Source: Tabrizicola_A aquatica | GTDB lineage: Bacteria; Pseudomonadota; Alphaproteobacteria; Rhodobacterales; Rhodobacteraceae | Assembly: GCA_965194375.1 (NCBI GenBank) | Contig: OZ239428.1 | DNA length: 64,000 bases | Reading direction: 5' to 3' (one strand) | In this document: positions 48,814 through 58,301 of the stretch, one piece after another | Position numbering within the stretch: the first letter of the stretch is position 1 | How the letters are laid out: every line of letters starts with the position of its first letter | The notes under the pieces: generated by a model | What the model was told of the DNA's origin: nothing | The model's input: only the letters and a program-made list of their open reading frames with translations | Databases searched by the model: none | Program-made: the position numbers and the translations under genes

Positions 48814-50102
48814 CCAGCACCTTGCCCAGCGTCGGCTGCTCCAACACACCCGTTCTGAAAGAGCGGGGTCAGCGCGAGGTGTTTTGCGGGCTGACCGGTA
48901 TCATCTGGCTGCACCGCAAGATGCAGGATGCCTTCTTCCTTGTGGTCGGCAGCCGCACCTGCGCGCATCTGCTGCAATCGGCCGCAGGGGTGATGATCTT
49001 TGCCGAGCCGCGCTTTGGCACGGCGATTCTGGAAGAGAAGGATCTGGCCGGGCTGGCCGATGCCCAGACCGAGCTGGACCGCGAAGTTGCCCGCCTCCTG
49101 TCACGTCGGCCTGACATTCGGCAGCTCTTCCTCGTCGGGTCTTGCCCGTCTGAAGTGATCAAGCTGGACCTGCACCGCGCCGCCGAGCGGATGAGCGCGC
49201 AGCATGCCCCCCATGTGCGGGTGCTGAACTATTCCGGTTCGGGAATCGAGACGACCTTTACCCAAGGCGAAGATGCCTGTCTGGCCGCGATGGTTCCGGC
49301 TTTGCCCGCCACGACTGCCAAAGAACTTTTGATCGTCGGCGCCTTGCCCGATGTGGTGGAAGATCAGGCGCTGGCGCTTTTGGCGGCGATGGGCGTGGGC
49401 CCGGTGCGCTGCCTGCCGGCGCGGCGGTCAGCCGATCTGCCTGCCGTCGGCGCCAATACCGTCTTTGCGCTGGTGCAGCCTTTCCTAGGCGACACGCACG
49501 CGGCCCTGACGCGCCGTGGCGCCCGGCATCTTCCGGCCCCCTTCCCGTTTGGCGCCGAAGGCACCACCGCTTGGCTGCAGGCCATCGCCACCGAATTCGG
49601 TGTCGCGCCTGATCTCTTCGAATCCGTCATTGCCGCCCCCCGCGCCCGCGCCGAAAAGGCAATTGCGGCCGCGGCCGAGACCCTGTCGGGCAAGTCGGTG
49701 TTCTTCTTCCCCGACAGCCAGTTGGAAATTCCGCTCGCGCGGTTCCTGACCCGCGAATGTGGCATGACGGCGGTTGAGGTCGGCACGCCCTTCCTACACC
49801 GCGATCTGATGGCACCGGAACTCGCGCTTTTGGCCGAAGGTCCGACCTTGTCTGAGGGCCAAGATGTGGATCTTCAACTTGACCGCGTGCGCGCCGCGCG
49901 GCCTGATCTGACGGTCTGCGGCCTTGGCCTTGCCAACCCCTTGGAGGCCGAGGGTCTGGCGACCAAATGGGCGATCGAACTGGTGTTCAGTCCGGTGCAC
50001 TTCTACGAACAGGCCGGCGATCTGGCCGCCCTGTTCGCACGCCCCCTGCGTCGCCGCGCGCTGCTTGCGCCGTTGTCTCCCAGCTTGGAGGCCGCCGAAT
50101 GA
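48810..50102 (+). CDS. bchN: Dark-operative protochlorophyllide reductase subunit N
   Basis: The 430-residue nitrogenase-like catalytic subunit pairs with BchB to hold a 4Fe-4S cluster and reduce protochlorophyllide. Cys26 (REVFCGLTG), Cys51 (GSRTCAHLL) and Cys112 (LVGSCPSE) are exactly the known BchN ligands; Asp36 of BchB completes the set. Stops and starts overlap with bchF and bchB (ATGA both times), pointing to coupled translation. Confidence 0.98.
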   Translation: MTSTLPSVGCSNTPVLKERGQREVFCGLTGIIWLHRKMQDAFFLVVGSRTCAHLLQSAAGVMIFAEPRFGTAILEEKDLAGLADAQTELDREVARLLSRRPDIRQLFLVGSCPSEVIKLDLHRAAERMSAQHAPHVRVLNYSGSGIETTFTQGEDACLAAMVPALPATTAKELLIVGALPDVVEDQALALLAAMGVGPVRCLPARRSADLPAVGANTVFALVQPFLGDTHAALTRRGARHLPAPFPFGAEGTTAWLQAIATEFGVAPDLFESVIAAPRARAEKAIAAAAETLSGKSVFFFPDSQLEIPLARFLTRECGMTAVEVGTPFLHRDLMAPELALLAEGPTLSEGQDVDLQLDRVRAARPDLTVCGLGLANPLEAEGLATKWAIELVFSPVHFYEQAGDLAALFARPLRRRALLAPLSPSLEAAE

Positions 50103-51640
50103 AGCTGACGCTCTGGACATATGAAGGCCCGCCCCATGTGGGCGCGATGCGCGTGGCGACCGGGATGAAGGGGCTGCACTATGTGCTGCACGCCCCGCAG
50201 GGCGACACTTATGCCGATCTTTTGTTCACCATGATCGAACGGCGCGACCATCGCCCGCCAGTCAGCTACACCACCTTTCAGGCCCGCGATCTGGGGGCTG
50301 ATACGGCGGGTCTGTTCAAGACCGCCTGCCGCGATGCGGTGGAGCGTTTTCAGCCTGAGGCGCTGATTGTTGGGGCCTCGTGCACCGCAGAACTCATTCA
50401 GGATGATCCCGCCGGTCTTGCCGAAAGCATGGATCTTGGGCTGCCGGTGATCCCACTGGACCTGCCCAGCTATCAGCGCAAGGAAGGCTTTGGCACCGAC
50501 GAGACCTTCTTGCAGATCGTGCGGCATCTGGCCAAGCCGGTTGCCCGCAGCGAGCAGATCACCGCCAACCTGATCGGCCCGACGGCTTTGGGGTTCCGCC
50601 ACCGCGATGACATCGTCGAGGTGACGCGGCTTTTGTCCGACATGGGCATTGGGGTGAATGTGGTCGGCCCGATGGGCGCACGGCCCAGCGACATTGCCCG
50701 TCTGGGCGCCGCGCATTTCAACGTGCTGATGTATCCCGAGCACGCCGAAAGTGCCGCACGCTGGCTTGAGACCAATTTCAAGCAGCCTTACACCAAGATT
50801 GTGCCGATTGGCGTGGGCGCGACCCATGACTTTGTGGCCGAAGTGGCCCAGATCACCGGCCTGCCCGCCCGCGCCGACACCAGCCGTTTGCGCCTGCCGT
50901 GGTGGACGCGGTCGGTGGACAGCACCTACCTGACCGGCAAGCGCGTGTTCATCTTTGGCGACGGCACCCATGTGGCCGCCGCTGCCCGCGTGGCTCGCGA
51001 GGAGATGGGGTTTGAAGTGGCCGGTCTGGGATGCTTCAACCGCGAAATGGCCCGCCCGATCCGCGCCTTGGCCAAGGACTATGGCGTCGAGGCGCTGATG
51101 TCGGACGATTATCTTGAGGTTGAGGCCGCGATTGCCGCGCTGCAGCCCGAGATGATCCTTGGCACGCAGATGGAGCGTCACATCGGCAAGCGTCTGGGCA
51201 TTCCCTGCGCTGTGATCTCAGCCCCGGTGCATGTGCAGGACTTTCCTGCCCGCTACTCCCCCCAAATGGGCTGGGAAGGTGCGAATGTGCTTTTCGACAC
51301 CTGGGTTCACCCGCTGGTCATGGGGCTGGAAGAACATCTTCTGCACATGTTCCGTGATGACTTTGAATTCCACGACGCTGCCGGGGCCTCGCACCACGGT
51401 GGCGCGCACAGCCCGCGCCCGGCAGATGCAGCCCCCGAACCTGTGGCTGCGTCCCCTGTCGTCGCGGCTGGTGGCGGGCAGGTCATCTGGCTGACGGACG
51501 CCGAAAACGAGTTGAAGAAGATCCCGTTCTTCGTGCGCGGCAAAGCCCGGCGCAACACTGAAAACTATGCCAATGGCAAGGGCGTGACCGAGATCAGCGT
51601 CGAAACCTTATATGAGGCAAAGGCACATTATGCGCGCTGA
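50099..51640 (+). CDS. bchB: Dark-operative protochlorophyllide reductase subunit B
   Basis: The 513-residue partner of BchN has Asp36 (APQGDTYAD), the non-cysteine ligand of the BchN/BchB cluster. A catalytic-site segment GPTALGFRHRDDIVEVTRLL and a C-terminal small domain (ENELKKIPFFVRGKARRNTE, ending in KAHYAR) complete the protein. The start at 50099 overlaps the bchN stop. It overlaps the bchH start by 11 bases. Confidence 0.98.
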   Translation: MKLTLWTYEGPPHVGAMRVATGMKGLHYVLHAPQGDTYADLLFTMIERRDHRPPVSYTTFQARDLGADTAGLFKTACRDAVERFQPEALIVGASCTAELIQDDPAGLAESMDLGLPVIPLDLPSYQRKEGFGTDETFLQIVRHLAKPVARSEQITANLIGPTALGFRHRDDIVEVTRLLSDMGIGVNVVGPMGARPSDIARLGAAHFNVLMYPEHAESAARWLETNFKQPYTKIVPIGVGATHDFVAEVAQITGLPARADTSRLRLPWWTRSVDSTYLTGKRVFIFGDGTHVAAAARVAREEMGFEVAGLGCFNREMARPIRALAKDYGVEALMSDDYLEVEAAIAALQPEMILGTQMERHIGKRLGIPCAVISAPVHVQDFPARYSPQMGWEGANVLFDTWVHPLVMGLEEHLLHMFRDDFEFHDAAGASHHGGAHSPRPADAAPEPVAASPVVAAGGGQVIWLTDAENELKKIPFFVRGKARRNTENYANGKGVTEISVETLYEAKAHYAR

Positions 51641-54600
51641 TGCCCCCATGACTGGCACCAAGGTTGGCTACAACGTCGTTGTGGTCACGCTGGACCAGCA
51701 TGCCGCAGGTCCCGCCGCGCGGATCGCACCTCGTCTTGCGAAAGACTTCCCCGGCCTAAACGTCTCGATCCATGCCTCTGCCGAATGGGCTGAAAACCCC
51801 GCCTCCCTGCAGCGCTGCAAAGACGCGCTGAAGACGGCTGATCTGGTCGTGGCCAATCTGATCTTTATCGAAGAGCACATCAACGCCATCCTGCCCGATC
51901 TGATCGAGGCACGCCCGCGTGTCGACGCCTTCTTGGGCCTGATTGCCGACCCGTCCATCGTCAAGCTGACCCGTATGGGCGACTTGGACATGGGCAAGCC
52001 CGCCTCGGCCACGATGGCCCTATTGAAGAAACTGAAGCCCACTGCAAAAACCAGCGCGAATTCTGGCGAAAAGCAGATGTCGATGCTGCGCCGCCTGCCG
52101 AAAATCTTGCGTTGGATTCCGGGCAAGGCGCAGGATCTGCGCGCGTGGTTCTTGTCGATGCAATACTGGCTTGGTGGATCTGACGACAATATTGAACAGA
52201 TGATCCGCTTCTTGATTGGCCGATATGCGTCGCGCAAAGATTGGCGCGGGGCCACGGCCTTGGCGCCTATCGATTATCCAGAATTGGGCCTTTATCACCC
52301 CAAGCTGGAAGGCAGGATCACCACCAACATCGCCGACTTGCCCCGCCCCGAAGGGGCCACGGCAACCGTCGGCCTGTTGATGCTGCGCTCGTATATCTTG
52401 GCGTCAGATACCGCGCATTATGACGCGGTGATCGCCGCCTATGAGGCGCAAGGCATTGCTTGTGTGCCTGCCTTTGCGGGCGGCTTGGACGGACGGCCTG
52501 CGATCAATGCCTATTTCCAAAAGAATGGCATTAGCACAGTCGATACGATGGTGTCCTTGACGGGCTTTAGCCTTGTGGGCGGACCTGCCTACAATGACAG
52601 TCCCGCCGCCATTGAGGCGCTGACGGCCTTGGATGTGCCCTATATCGCAGCCCATCCTTTGGAATTTCAAACCTTGGGCCAATGGGCGAGCGCGCCGCAA
52701 GGCCTTGGGCCAATCGAAACGACGATGTTGATCGCCTTGCCCGAAATTGACGGGGCCACAAATCCGACTGTCTTTGCAGGACGGCATGGGTTGGACGGTT
52801 GCACGGGATGTTCGCTTATGTGCAAAGGCTCGGCTGACAGCCGGGCCATATCGCCGTGTCACGAACGCATTACCTCGCTGACAGAAAAAACACTGCGCCT
52901 CGCCAAACTGCGCCGGACCAAGAATGCCGACAAGAAGGTGGGCATCGTCTTGTTCGGCTTCCCGCCGAATGCAGGAGCTGCCGGGACCGCAGCCTATCTG
53001 TCTGTGTTTGAAAGCCTGCACAACACGCTGAAGGCAATGAAGGCGGATGGCTATAGACTGGATGTGCCAGCCACGGTGGATGATCTGCGGGCCGAGGTTC
53101 TGGGCGGCAATTCTGCCGCCTATGGTCAGCCTGCCAACGTGGCGGCCTTTGTGGATGCCGATACGATTGTACGCAACACGCCCCCTCTCAAGGTGATTGA
53201 ATCCGTTTGGGGCCCTGCCCCCGGCAAAGTGCAATCAGATGGCCGCAGCGTCTTTGTGCTCGGTCGTCAATTTGGCAATATTTTCGTCGGCTTGCAGCCA
53301 ACCTTTGGCTACGAAGGCGACCCGATGCGCTTGCTCTTTGAGCGCGGCTTCGCCCCCACCCATGCCTTTGTTCAGTTCTATCTTTGGCTGCGCAACACTT
53401 GGGGCGCGGATGCATTGCTGCACTTTGGCATGCATGGCGCGCTGGAATTCATGCCTGGAAAGCAGGCCGGCCTGGGCGCGCGCGATTGGCCCGATCGTTT
53501 GATCGGCGAATTGCCAAACATCTATCTTTACGCCGCCAACAACCCGTCCGAGGCCTCTTTGGCCAAGCGCCGGTCGAATGCGATCACCATCACCCATTTG
53601 ACCCCGCCCTTGGCGCAGGCCGGTCTCTATAAGGGTCTTGTTGATCTGAAAGACAGCCTGACGCGCTGGCGCTCTATGGCAGATGACGCGTTCGAACGCA
53701 CCGAGCTTTCAACCCTGATCTTGGAACAGGCCGGCGCCGTCGATATGGATGGCCGCGATCCCGCGAAACTCTGGCTCAAGCTGCTTGAGGCAGAAGATGC
53801 GCTGATCCCGGACGGTCTGCATGTTGTGGGCCAGACGATGACAGCCGCTGCGCGGGCTGAATATCTGAACCTGTTGCCCCCAATGGATGCGGCCGAGCGC
53901 GCCAGAATTGACGCGCAGCTGCAGCAAGACACCGAAATTCCGGGGATTTTGCGGGCACTTTCGGCCCGTTTCATTGCCCCGGTGCCCGGTGGTGATCTGA
54001 TCCGCAGCCCGCAGATTCTGCCGACGGGCCGTAACATTCACGCCTTTGACCCGTTCCGCATGCCGACCGAATATGCGCTGCGCGACGGGGCGGCACAGGC
54101 TGAGAAACTCTTGGCCGCGCACCCCACCCTGCCCCGGTCTGTGGCCTTGGTGCTGTGGGGGTCGGACAACATCAAATCCGATGGCGGCCCGATGGCCCAA
54201 GCCTTGGCGCTGATGGGCGTTCGCCCGCGCTTTGACAGCTATGGCCGCCTGTGTGGGGCCGATCTGATCCCGCTGGCCGAACTGGCCCGCCCGCGCATTG
54301 ATGTGCTGATGACACTCTCGGGCATCTTCCGCGATCTGCTGCCTCTGCAAACAAAGATGCTGGCCGAGGCCGCCTGGAAATGCGCCACAGCGGATGAGCC
54401 CGTGTCACAGAACTTCATCCGTGCCCATGCGCTGGCCTATGCGGCCGAGATGGGCGTGGATATGGAAACCGCTTCGCTTCGGGTGTTTTCCAATGCCGAA
54501 GGCGCCTATGGGTCAAACGTCAACCAGTTGGTGGACAGCTCGGCCTTCGGGGTCGAGGATGAGTTGGCCGATGCCTATGAGGCGCGCAAATCCTTTGCCT

Positions 54601-55199
54601 ATGGCCGCGACGGCAAGGCGGTGAAGAACGCCAACCTTCTGCAAAAGGCGCTGAAGGATGTGGACCTCGCCTATCAGAACCTTGAGTCGGTCGAGCTGGG
54701 CGTGACCTCGGTGGACCATTACTTTGACACGCTGGGCGGCATTGCCCGCGCGGTAAAGCGCCAGCGTGGATCGGATACGCCGGTTTACATCAGCGACCAG
54801 ACCCGCGGCACCGGCAAGATCCGCACCCTGCGCGACCAGATCGCATTGGAAAGCCGGACGCGCGCGCTGAACCCGAAGTTTTACGAAGGCCTGCTGAAGC
54901 ACGGTGCCGAAGGGGTCCGTCAGATCGAGGCGCATGTGACCAACACCATGGGCTGGTCGGCCACGACCGAAGCTGTGGACCCGTGGGTGTATCAGCGCCT
55001 GTCGGAGACCTTTGTGCTCGATGAAGCGATGCGCAAGCGGCTGGCAGCCCTGAACCCCGCCGCATCCGCCCGAATGACCAATCGCCTGATCGAAGCCTCT
55101 GAGCGCGCCTATTGGACGCCGGATGCCGCCACGCTCGCCGCCCTGCAAGGGGCTGCGGATGAACTGGAAGATCGTCTGGAAGGGATCGCCGCCGAATGA
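51630..55199 (+). CDS. bchH: Magnesium chelatase subunit H
   Basis: The subunit of about 1,189 residues binds protoporphyrin IX and, with BchI and BchD, inserts Mg2+, the first committed chlorophyll step. CobN/Mg-chelatase motifs are present: PLEFQTLGQWAS, ALLHFGMHGALEFMPGKQAG, SLILEQAGAVD and a late NTMGWSATTEAVDPWVYQRL. The ATG at 51630 has an AAAGG site; alternatives are 51612 and 51648. bchI and bchD are not in this window, so the partners are encoded elsewhere. Parts of the middle of the gene (for example 52501-52560, 26 G/C of 60) are less GC-rich than neighbouring genes. Confidence 0.97.
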   Translation: MRADAPMTGTKVGYNVVVVTLDQHAAGPAARIAPRLAKDFPGLNVSIHASAEWAENPASLQRCKDALKTADLVVANLIFIEEHINAILPDLIEARPRVDAFLGLIADPSIVKLTRMGDLDMGKPASATMALLKKLKPTAKTSANSGEKQMSMLRRLPKILRWIPGKAQDLRAWFLSMQYWLGGSDDNIEQMIRFLIGRYASRKDWRGATALAPIDYPELGLYHPKLEGRITTNIADLPRPEGATATVGLLMLRSYILASDTAHYDAVIAAYEAQGIACVPAFAGGLDGRPAINAYFQKNGISTVDTMVSLTGFSLVGGPAYNDSPAAIEALTALDVPYIAAHPLEFQTLGQWASAPQGLGPIETTMLIALPEIDGATNPTVFAGRHGLDGCTGCSLMCKGSADSRAISPCHERITSLTEKTLRLAKLRRTKNADKKVGIVLFGFPPNAGAAGTAAYLSVFESLHNTLKAMKADGYRLDVPATVDDLRAEVLGGNSAAYGQPANVAAFVDADTIVRNTPPLKVIESVWGPAPGKVQSDGRSVFVLGRQFGNIFVGLQPTFGYEGDPMRLLFERGFAPTHAFVQFYLWLRNTWGADALLHFGMHGALEFMPGKQAGLGARDWPDRLIGELPNIYLYAANNPSEASLAKRRSNAITITHLTPPLAQAGLYKGLVDLKDSLTRWRSMADDAFERTELSTLILEQAGAVDMDGRDPAKLWLKLLEAEDALIPDGLHVVGQTMTAAARAEYLNLLPPMDAAERARIDAQLQQDTEIPGILRALSARFIAPVPGGDLIRSPQILPTGRNIHAFDPFRMPTEYALRDGAAQAEKLLAAHPTLPRSVALVLWGSDNIKSDGGPMAQALALMGVRPRFDSYGRLCGADLIPLAELARPRIDVLMTLSGIFRDLLPLQTKMLAEAAWKCATADEPVSQNFIRAHALAYAAEMGVDMETASLRVFSNAEGAYGSNVNQLVDSSAFGVEDELADAYEARKSFAYGRDGKAVKNANLLQKALKDVDLAYQNLESVELGVTSVDHYFDTLGGIARAVKRQRGSDTPVYISDQTRGTGKIRTLRDQIALESRTRALNPKFYEGLLKHGAEGVRQIEAHVTNTMGWSATTEAVDPWVYQRLSETFVLDEAMRKRLAALNPAASARMTNRLIEASERAYWTPDAATLAALQGAADELEDRLEGIAAE

Positions 55200-55229
55200 G
55201 CCTGATCCTGACCTCCCTGCGTTGCCCTG

Positions 55230-55257
55230 CCGTCGGAGCCTCCGGCGGGAGTATTTT
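55230..55257 (+). terminator. Hairpin with T-tract between bchH and bchL, candidate dispersed repeat
   Basis: CCGTCGG (55230-55236) pairs with CCGGCGG (55242-55248), with one G-T pair, over a 5-base loop; GAGTATTTTT follows. The string GCCTCCGGCGGGAGTATTTTT resembles intergenic motifs that recur in Rhodobacteraceae genomes. Inside an operon it could attenuate or stabilise mRNA rather than end it. Confidence 0.55.
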
Positions 55258-55281
55258 TACCAAGATGAAAGGGCCAAAAGC

Positions 55282-56181
55282 ATGAGCCTGGATAACATTC
55301 CCGACCTGCGCGGACTTGACGGTGATGGATCGGTGCAAGTCCATCTCGACCCCGAGACCCGGATTGAAGGCGCAAAGGTGTTTTCGGTCTATGGCAAGGG
55401 CGGCATCGGCAAATCGACCACCTCGTCGAACCTGTCAGCGGCCTTTTCGATGATGGGCAAGCGGGTGTTGCAGATTGGCTGTGACCCGAAGCATGACAGC
55501 ACATTCACCCTGACGGGTCGGTTGCAGCCGACGGTGATCGACATTCTGAAAGAGGTGGATTTCCACCCCGAAGAATTGCGCCCTGAGGATTATGTCGCCA
55601 CCGGCTTTAACGGCGTGAAATGCGTCGAAGCGGGCGGCCCCCCGGCCGGCACGGGCTGTGGTGGCTATGTGGTGGGCCAGACGGTGAAATTGCTGAAACA
55701 GCATCACCTTTTGGAAGACACCGATGTGGTGATCTTTGACGTCTTGGGCGATGTGGTTTGTGGGGGCTTTGCAGCGCCTTTGCAGCATGCCGACCGCGCA
55801 GTGATCGTCACCGCCAATGACTTTGACAGCATCTATGCGATGAACCGCATCATCGCCGCCGTTCAGGCCAAATCGGGCAACTACAAGGTACAGCTGGCCG
55901 GCTGCGTCGCCAACCGGTCGCGCGCCACCGATGAGGTGGACCGCTATTGCGAGCGGGTTGGGTTCAACCGGCTGGCGCATATGCCCGACATCGACGCCAT
56001 CCGTCGGTCGCGCCTGAAGAAAAAGACGCTGTTTGAGATGGACGATGCCGAGGACGTGGTCATGGCACGGGCCGAATACATGAAGCTGGCCGATACGTTG
56101 TGGCGCTCGGTGCAGGTACCCGGCTCGACCCCCGGGCCGCTGCCGGACCGCGAGATCTTTGAACTTCTGGGGTTTGATTGA
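55282..56181 (+). CDS. bchL: Dark-operative protochlorophyllide reductase subunit L (iron protein)
   Basis: The 299-residue homodimeric ATPase delivers electrons to BchNB, like nitrogenase NifH. P-loop YGKGGIGKST starts at residue 37. The bridging 4Fe-4S cluster ligands are Cys126 (AGTGCGGYV) and Cys160 (DVVCGGF), exactly as in the Rhodobacter sphaeroides enzyme. The ATG at 55282 was chosen because homologues begin here with a short flexible N-terminus. It follows bchH after an 82-base gap with a hairpin. Confidence 0.98.
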   Translation: MSLDNIPDLRGLDGDGSVQVHLDPETRIEGAKVFSVYGKGGIGKSTTSSNLSAAFSMMGKRVLQIGCDPKHDSTFTLTGRLQPTVIDILKEVDFHPEELRPEDYVATGFNGVKCVEAGGPPAGTGCGGYVVGQTVKLLKQHHLLEDTDVVIFDVLGDVVCGGFAAPLQHADRAVIVTANDFDSIYAMNRIIAAVQAKSGNYKVQLAGCVANRSRATDEVDRYCERVGFNRLAHMPDIDAIRRSRLKKKTLFEMDDAEDVVMARAEYMKLADTLWRSVQVPGSTPGPLPDREIFELLGFD

Positions 56182-56183
56182 GA

Positions 56184-56852
56184 ATGGCTGACTATTCCGC
56201 CACCCGCGACCGGGTCGAACAGTATTTCGACCGCTCCGCCACCAAAGTGTGGGAGCGTCTGACCTCGGACGCGCCGGTGAGCCGTATTCGCCAGACTGTG
56301 CGCGAAGGCCGGGACAAGATGCGCGCGCTGATGCTGGGCCGCCTGCCTTCTGATCTGCGCGGCGCGCGGGTGTTGGATGCGGGCTGTGGTGCGGGGCAGA
56401 TGACGGCGGAACTGGCCGCGCGCGGGGCGGATGTCACGGCGGTGGATATCTCGCCCGCGCTCGTCGAGATCGCCCGCGCGCGCCTGCCCGAGGCGCTGTC
56501 TCAGCGCGTGACCTTTGCGGCGGGCGATATGACGGCGGCTCATCATGGGTCGTTTGACTATGTGCTGGCGATGGACAGCCTGATTTACTACGGCACCCCC
56601 GATATTGCCGCCGCGCTGGACCGTTTGGGCGCGCGCACGCGCGAAGCCGTGGTGTTCACCGTTGCGCCGAAAACGCCGTTCTTGATGGCGTTCTGGACGC
56701 TGGGCAAGGCGTTCCCGCGGGCGGATCGGTCGCCCACCATGGTGCCGCATGCTTTTGACACCCTGCACAAGGCGACCGGAGGGCGGCTGCGCCAGATCGA
56801 TCGCGTCTCGCGCGGGTTCTACATTTCCGAATGTCTGGAGTATCGCCCGTGA
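56184..56852 (+). CDS. bchM: Mg-protoporphyrin IX O-methyltransferase
   Basis: The 222-residue SAM-dependent methyltransferase has motif I VLDAGCGAGQMTAELAARGADV at about residues 65-86 (read in two parts: VLDAGCGAGQ and MTAELAARG), VTAVDIS, and AMDSLIYYGTPDI near 134. It methylates Mg-protoporphyrin, giving the substrate of BchE and AcsF. The start is 2 bases after the bchL stop; the stop overlaps lhaA (GTGA). Confidence 0.97.
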   Translation: MADYSATRDRVEQYFDRSATKVWERLTSDAPVSRIRQTVREGRDKMRALMLGRLPSDLRGARVLDAGCGAGQMTAELAARGADVTAVDISPALVEIARARLPEALSQRVTFAAGDMTAAHHGSFDYVLAMDSLIYYGTPDIAAALDRLGARTREAVVFTVAPKTPFLMAFWTLGKAFPRADRSPTMVPHAFDTLHKATGGRLRQIDRVSRGFYISECLEYRP

Positions 56853-58285
56853 TCTTGCGGAAGAAACATATCCAGCAGCTTGGGCCCGGTTGGTTGCCCT
56901 TTGCGGATGCCGCTTCCGAGGGTCTGCCTTTGGGGCAATTGCTGCGGCTGGGTCTGTTTCAGGTGTCGGTCGGGATGGCGACGGTGCTTTTGCTCGGGAC
57001 GCTGAACCGGGTGATGATCGTTGAACTCTCGGTCCCTGCGATGATCGTCGCTTTGATGATCGCCCTGCCGGTGCTGTCGGCGCCGTTTCGCGCGCTTTTG
57101 GGGTTCCGGTCGGACACCCATCGCAGCGCGATTGGCTGGAAGCGTATCCCTTATCTGTGGTTCGGCAGCCTGTGGCAGATGGGTGGCTTTGCCATTATGC
57201 CCTTTGCGTTGATCCTTCTGGGCGGCGATCAGGTTCTGGGCCCGACTTGGGCTGGTGAGCTTTTGGCCGCGCTGGCCTTTGTGATGGCCGGGCTTGGGCT
57301 GCACATGACCCAGACGGCAGGTCTTGCGCTGGCGTCTGATCGGGCGACGGATGAAACGCGGCCCCGGGTGGTGGCGCTGCTGTATGTGATGTTCCTTCTG
57401 GGCATGGCGATTTCGGCGGTGATCGTCGGGGCGCTGTTGCAAGATTACTCTGACATCCGGCTGATCCGCGTGGTGCAGGGCTGTGCCTTGGCGACGCTGG
57501 TGTTGAACCTGATTGCGCTGTGGAAGCAGGAAAAGGTCCGCCCGATGAGCGCGGCCGAACGGGCCGCACCGCGTCCGCGCTTTGCCGATGCTTGGGCGGA
57601 TCTGATGGCTGGTGGCACGGCGGGGCGGCTTTTGGCCGTGGTCGCTGTCGGGGCCTTTGGGTTCAACATGCAGGACGTTCTGTTGGAGCCCTACGGTGGC
57701 CAGATCCTTGGCCTGTCGGTTTCGGCGACCACGATGCTGACCGCGGTTTACGCCGGTGGGGCGCTGGTGGGCTTTGGGCTGGCGGCGCGCTGGCTGGGCC
57801 GGGGGACCGACCCTTACCGGATGGCCGGGCGCGGCATTCTGATTGGCATTGGCGCGTTTACCGCCGTGATCCTGGCCGGGCCGTTGAATTCGGCCATGGT
57901 GTTTTTTGCAGGCGCGTTCTGCATTGGCCTTGGGGGCGGCCTTTTCTCGGTGGCCACACTCACCGCGGCTATGGCGATGCCCACGGGCACACGCGCAGGG
58001 CGCGGTTTGGCACTGGGGGCTTGGGGCGCAGCGCAGGCGACGGCGGCGGGTCTCTCCATCGCCTTTGGCGGTGCCTTGCGCGATGGCATCTCGACCTTGG
58101 CATCGGCTGGGCATCTGGGCGCAGCCTTCGACACGCCGGCTATCGGCTATACCTTTGTTTACCATACGGAAATTGGGCTTCTGTTTGTCACGTTAATCCT
58201 GCTTGGCCCGCTTGTCCGCACACGACTTCTGACTGATCAAACCAAAACCACCGGAAAACTCGGCATCGCCGATTTCCCGACCTGA
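56849..58285 (+). CDS. lhaA: LhaA, PucC-family light-harvesting 1 assembly protein
   Basis: The 478-residue MFS/BCD-family membrane protein has about 12 helices. Signature segments are TLNRVMIVELSVPAMIVAL, ALLGFRSDTHRSAIGWKRIP and VLLEPYGGQILGLSVSATT. LhaA helps insert LH1 polypeptides or pigment into the membrane. The GTG at 56849 overlaps the bchM TGA. In Rhodobacter the puhA promoter lies within the 3' part of this gene, which could also hold here. Confidence 0.96.
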   Translation: MILRKKHIQQLGPGWLPFADAASEGLPLGQLLRLGLFQVSVGMATVLLLGTLNRVMIVELSVPAMIVALMIALPVLSAPFRALLGFRSDTHRSAIGWKRIPYLWFGSLWQMGGFAIMPFALILLGGDQVLGPTWAGELLAALAFVMAGLGLHMTQTAGLALASDRATDETRPRVVALLYVMFLLGMAISAVIVGALLQDYSDIRLIRVVQGCALATLVLNLIALWKQEKVRPMSAAERAAPRPRFADAWADLMAGGTAGRLLAVVAVGAFGFNMQDVLLEPYGGQILGLSVSATTMLTAVYAGGALVGFGLAARWLGRGTDPYRMAGRGILIGIGAFTAVILAGPLNSAMVFFAGAFCIGLGGGLFSVATLTAAMAMPTGTRAGRGLALGAWGAAQATAAGLSIAFGGALRDGISTLASAGHLGAAFDTPAIGYTFVYHTEIGLLFVTLILLGPLVRTRLLTDQTKTTGKLGIADFPT

Positions 58286-58301
58286 CTTAGGAGGACTACC
58301 C

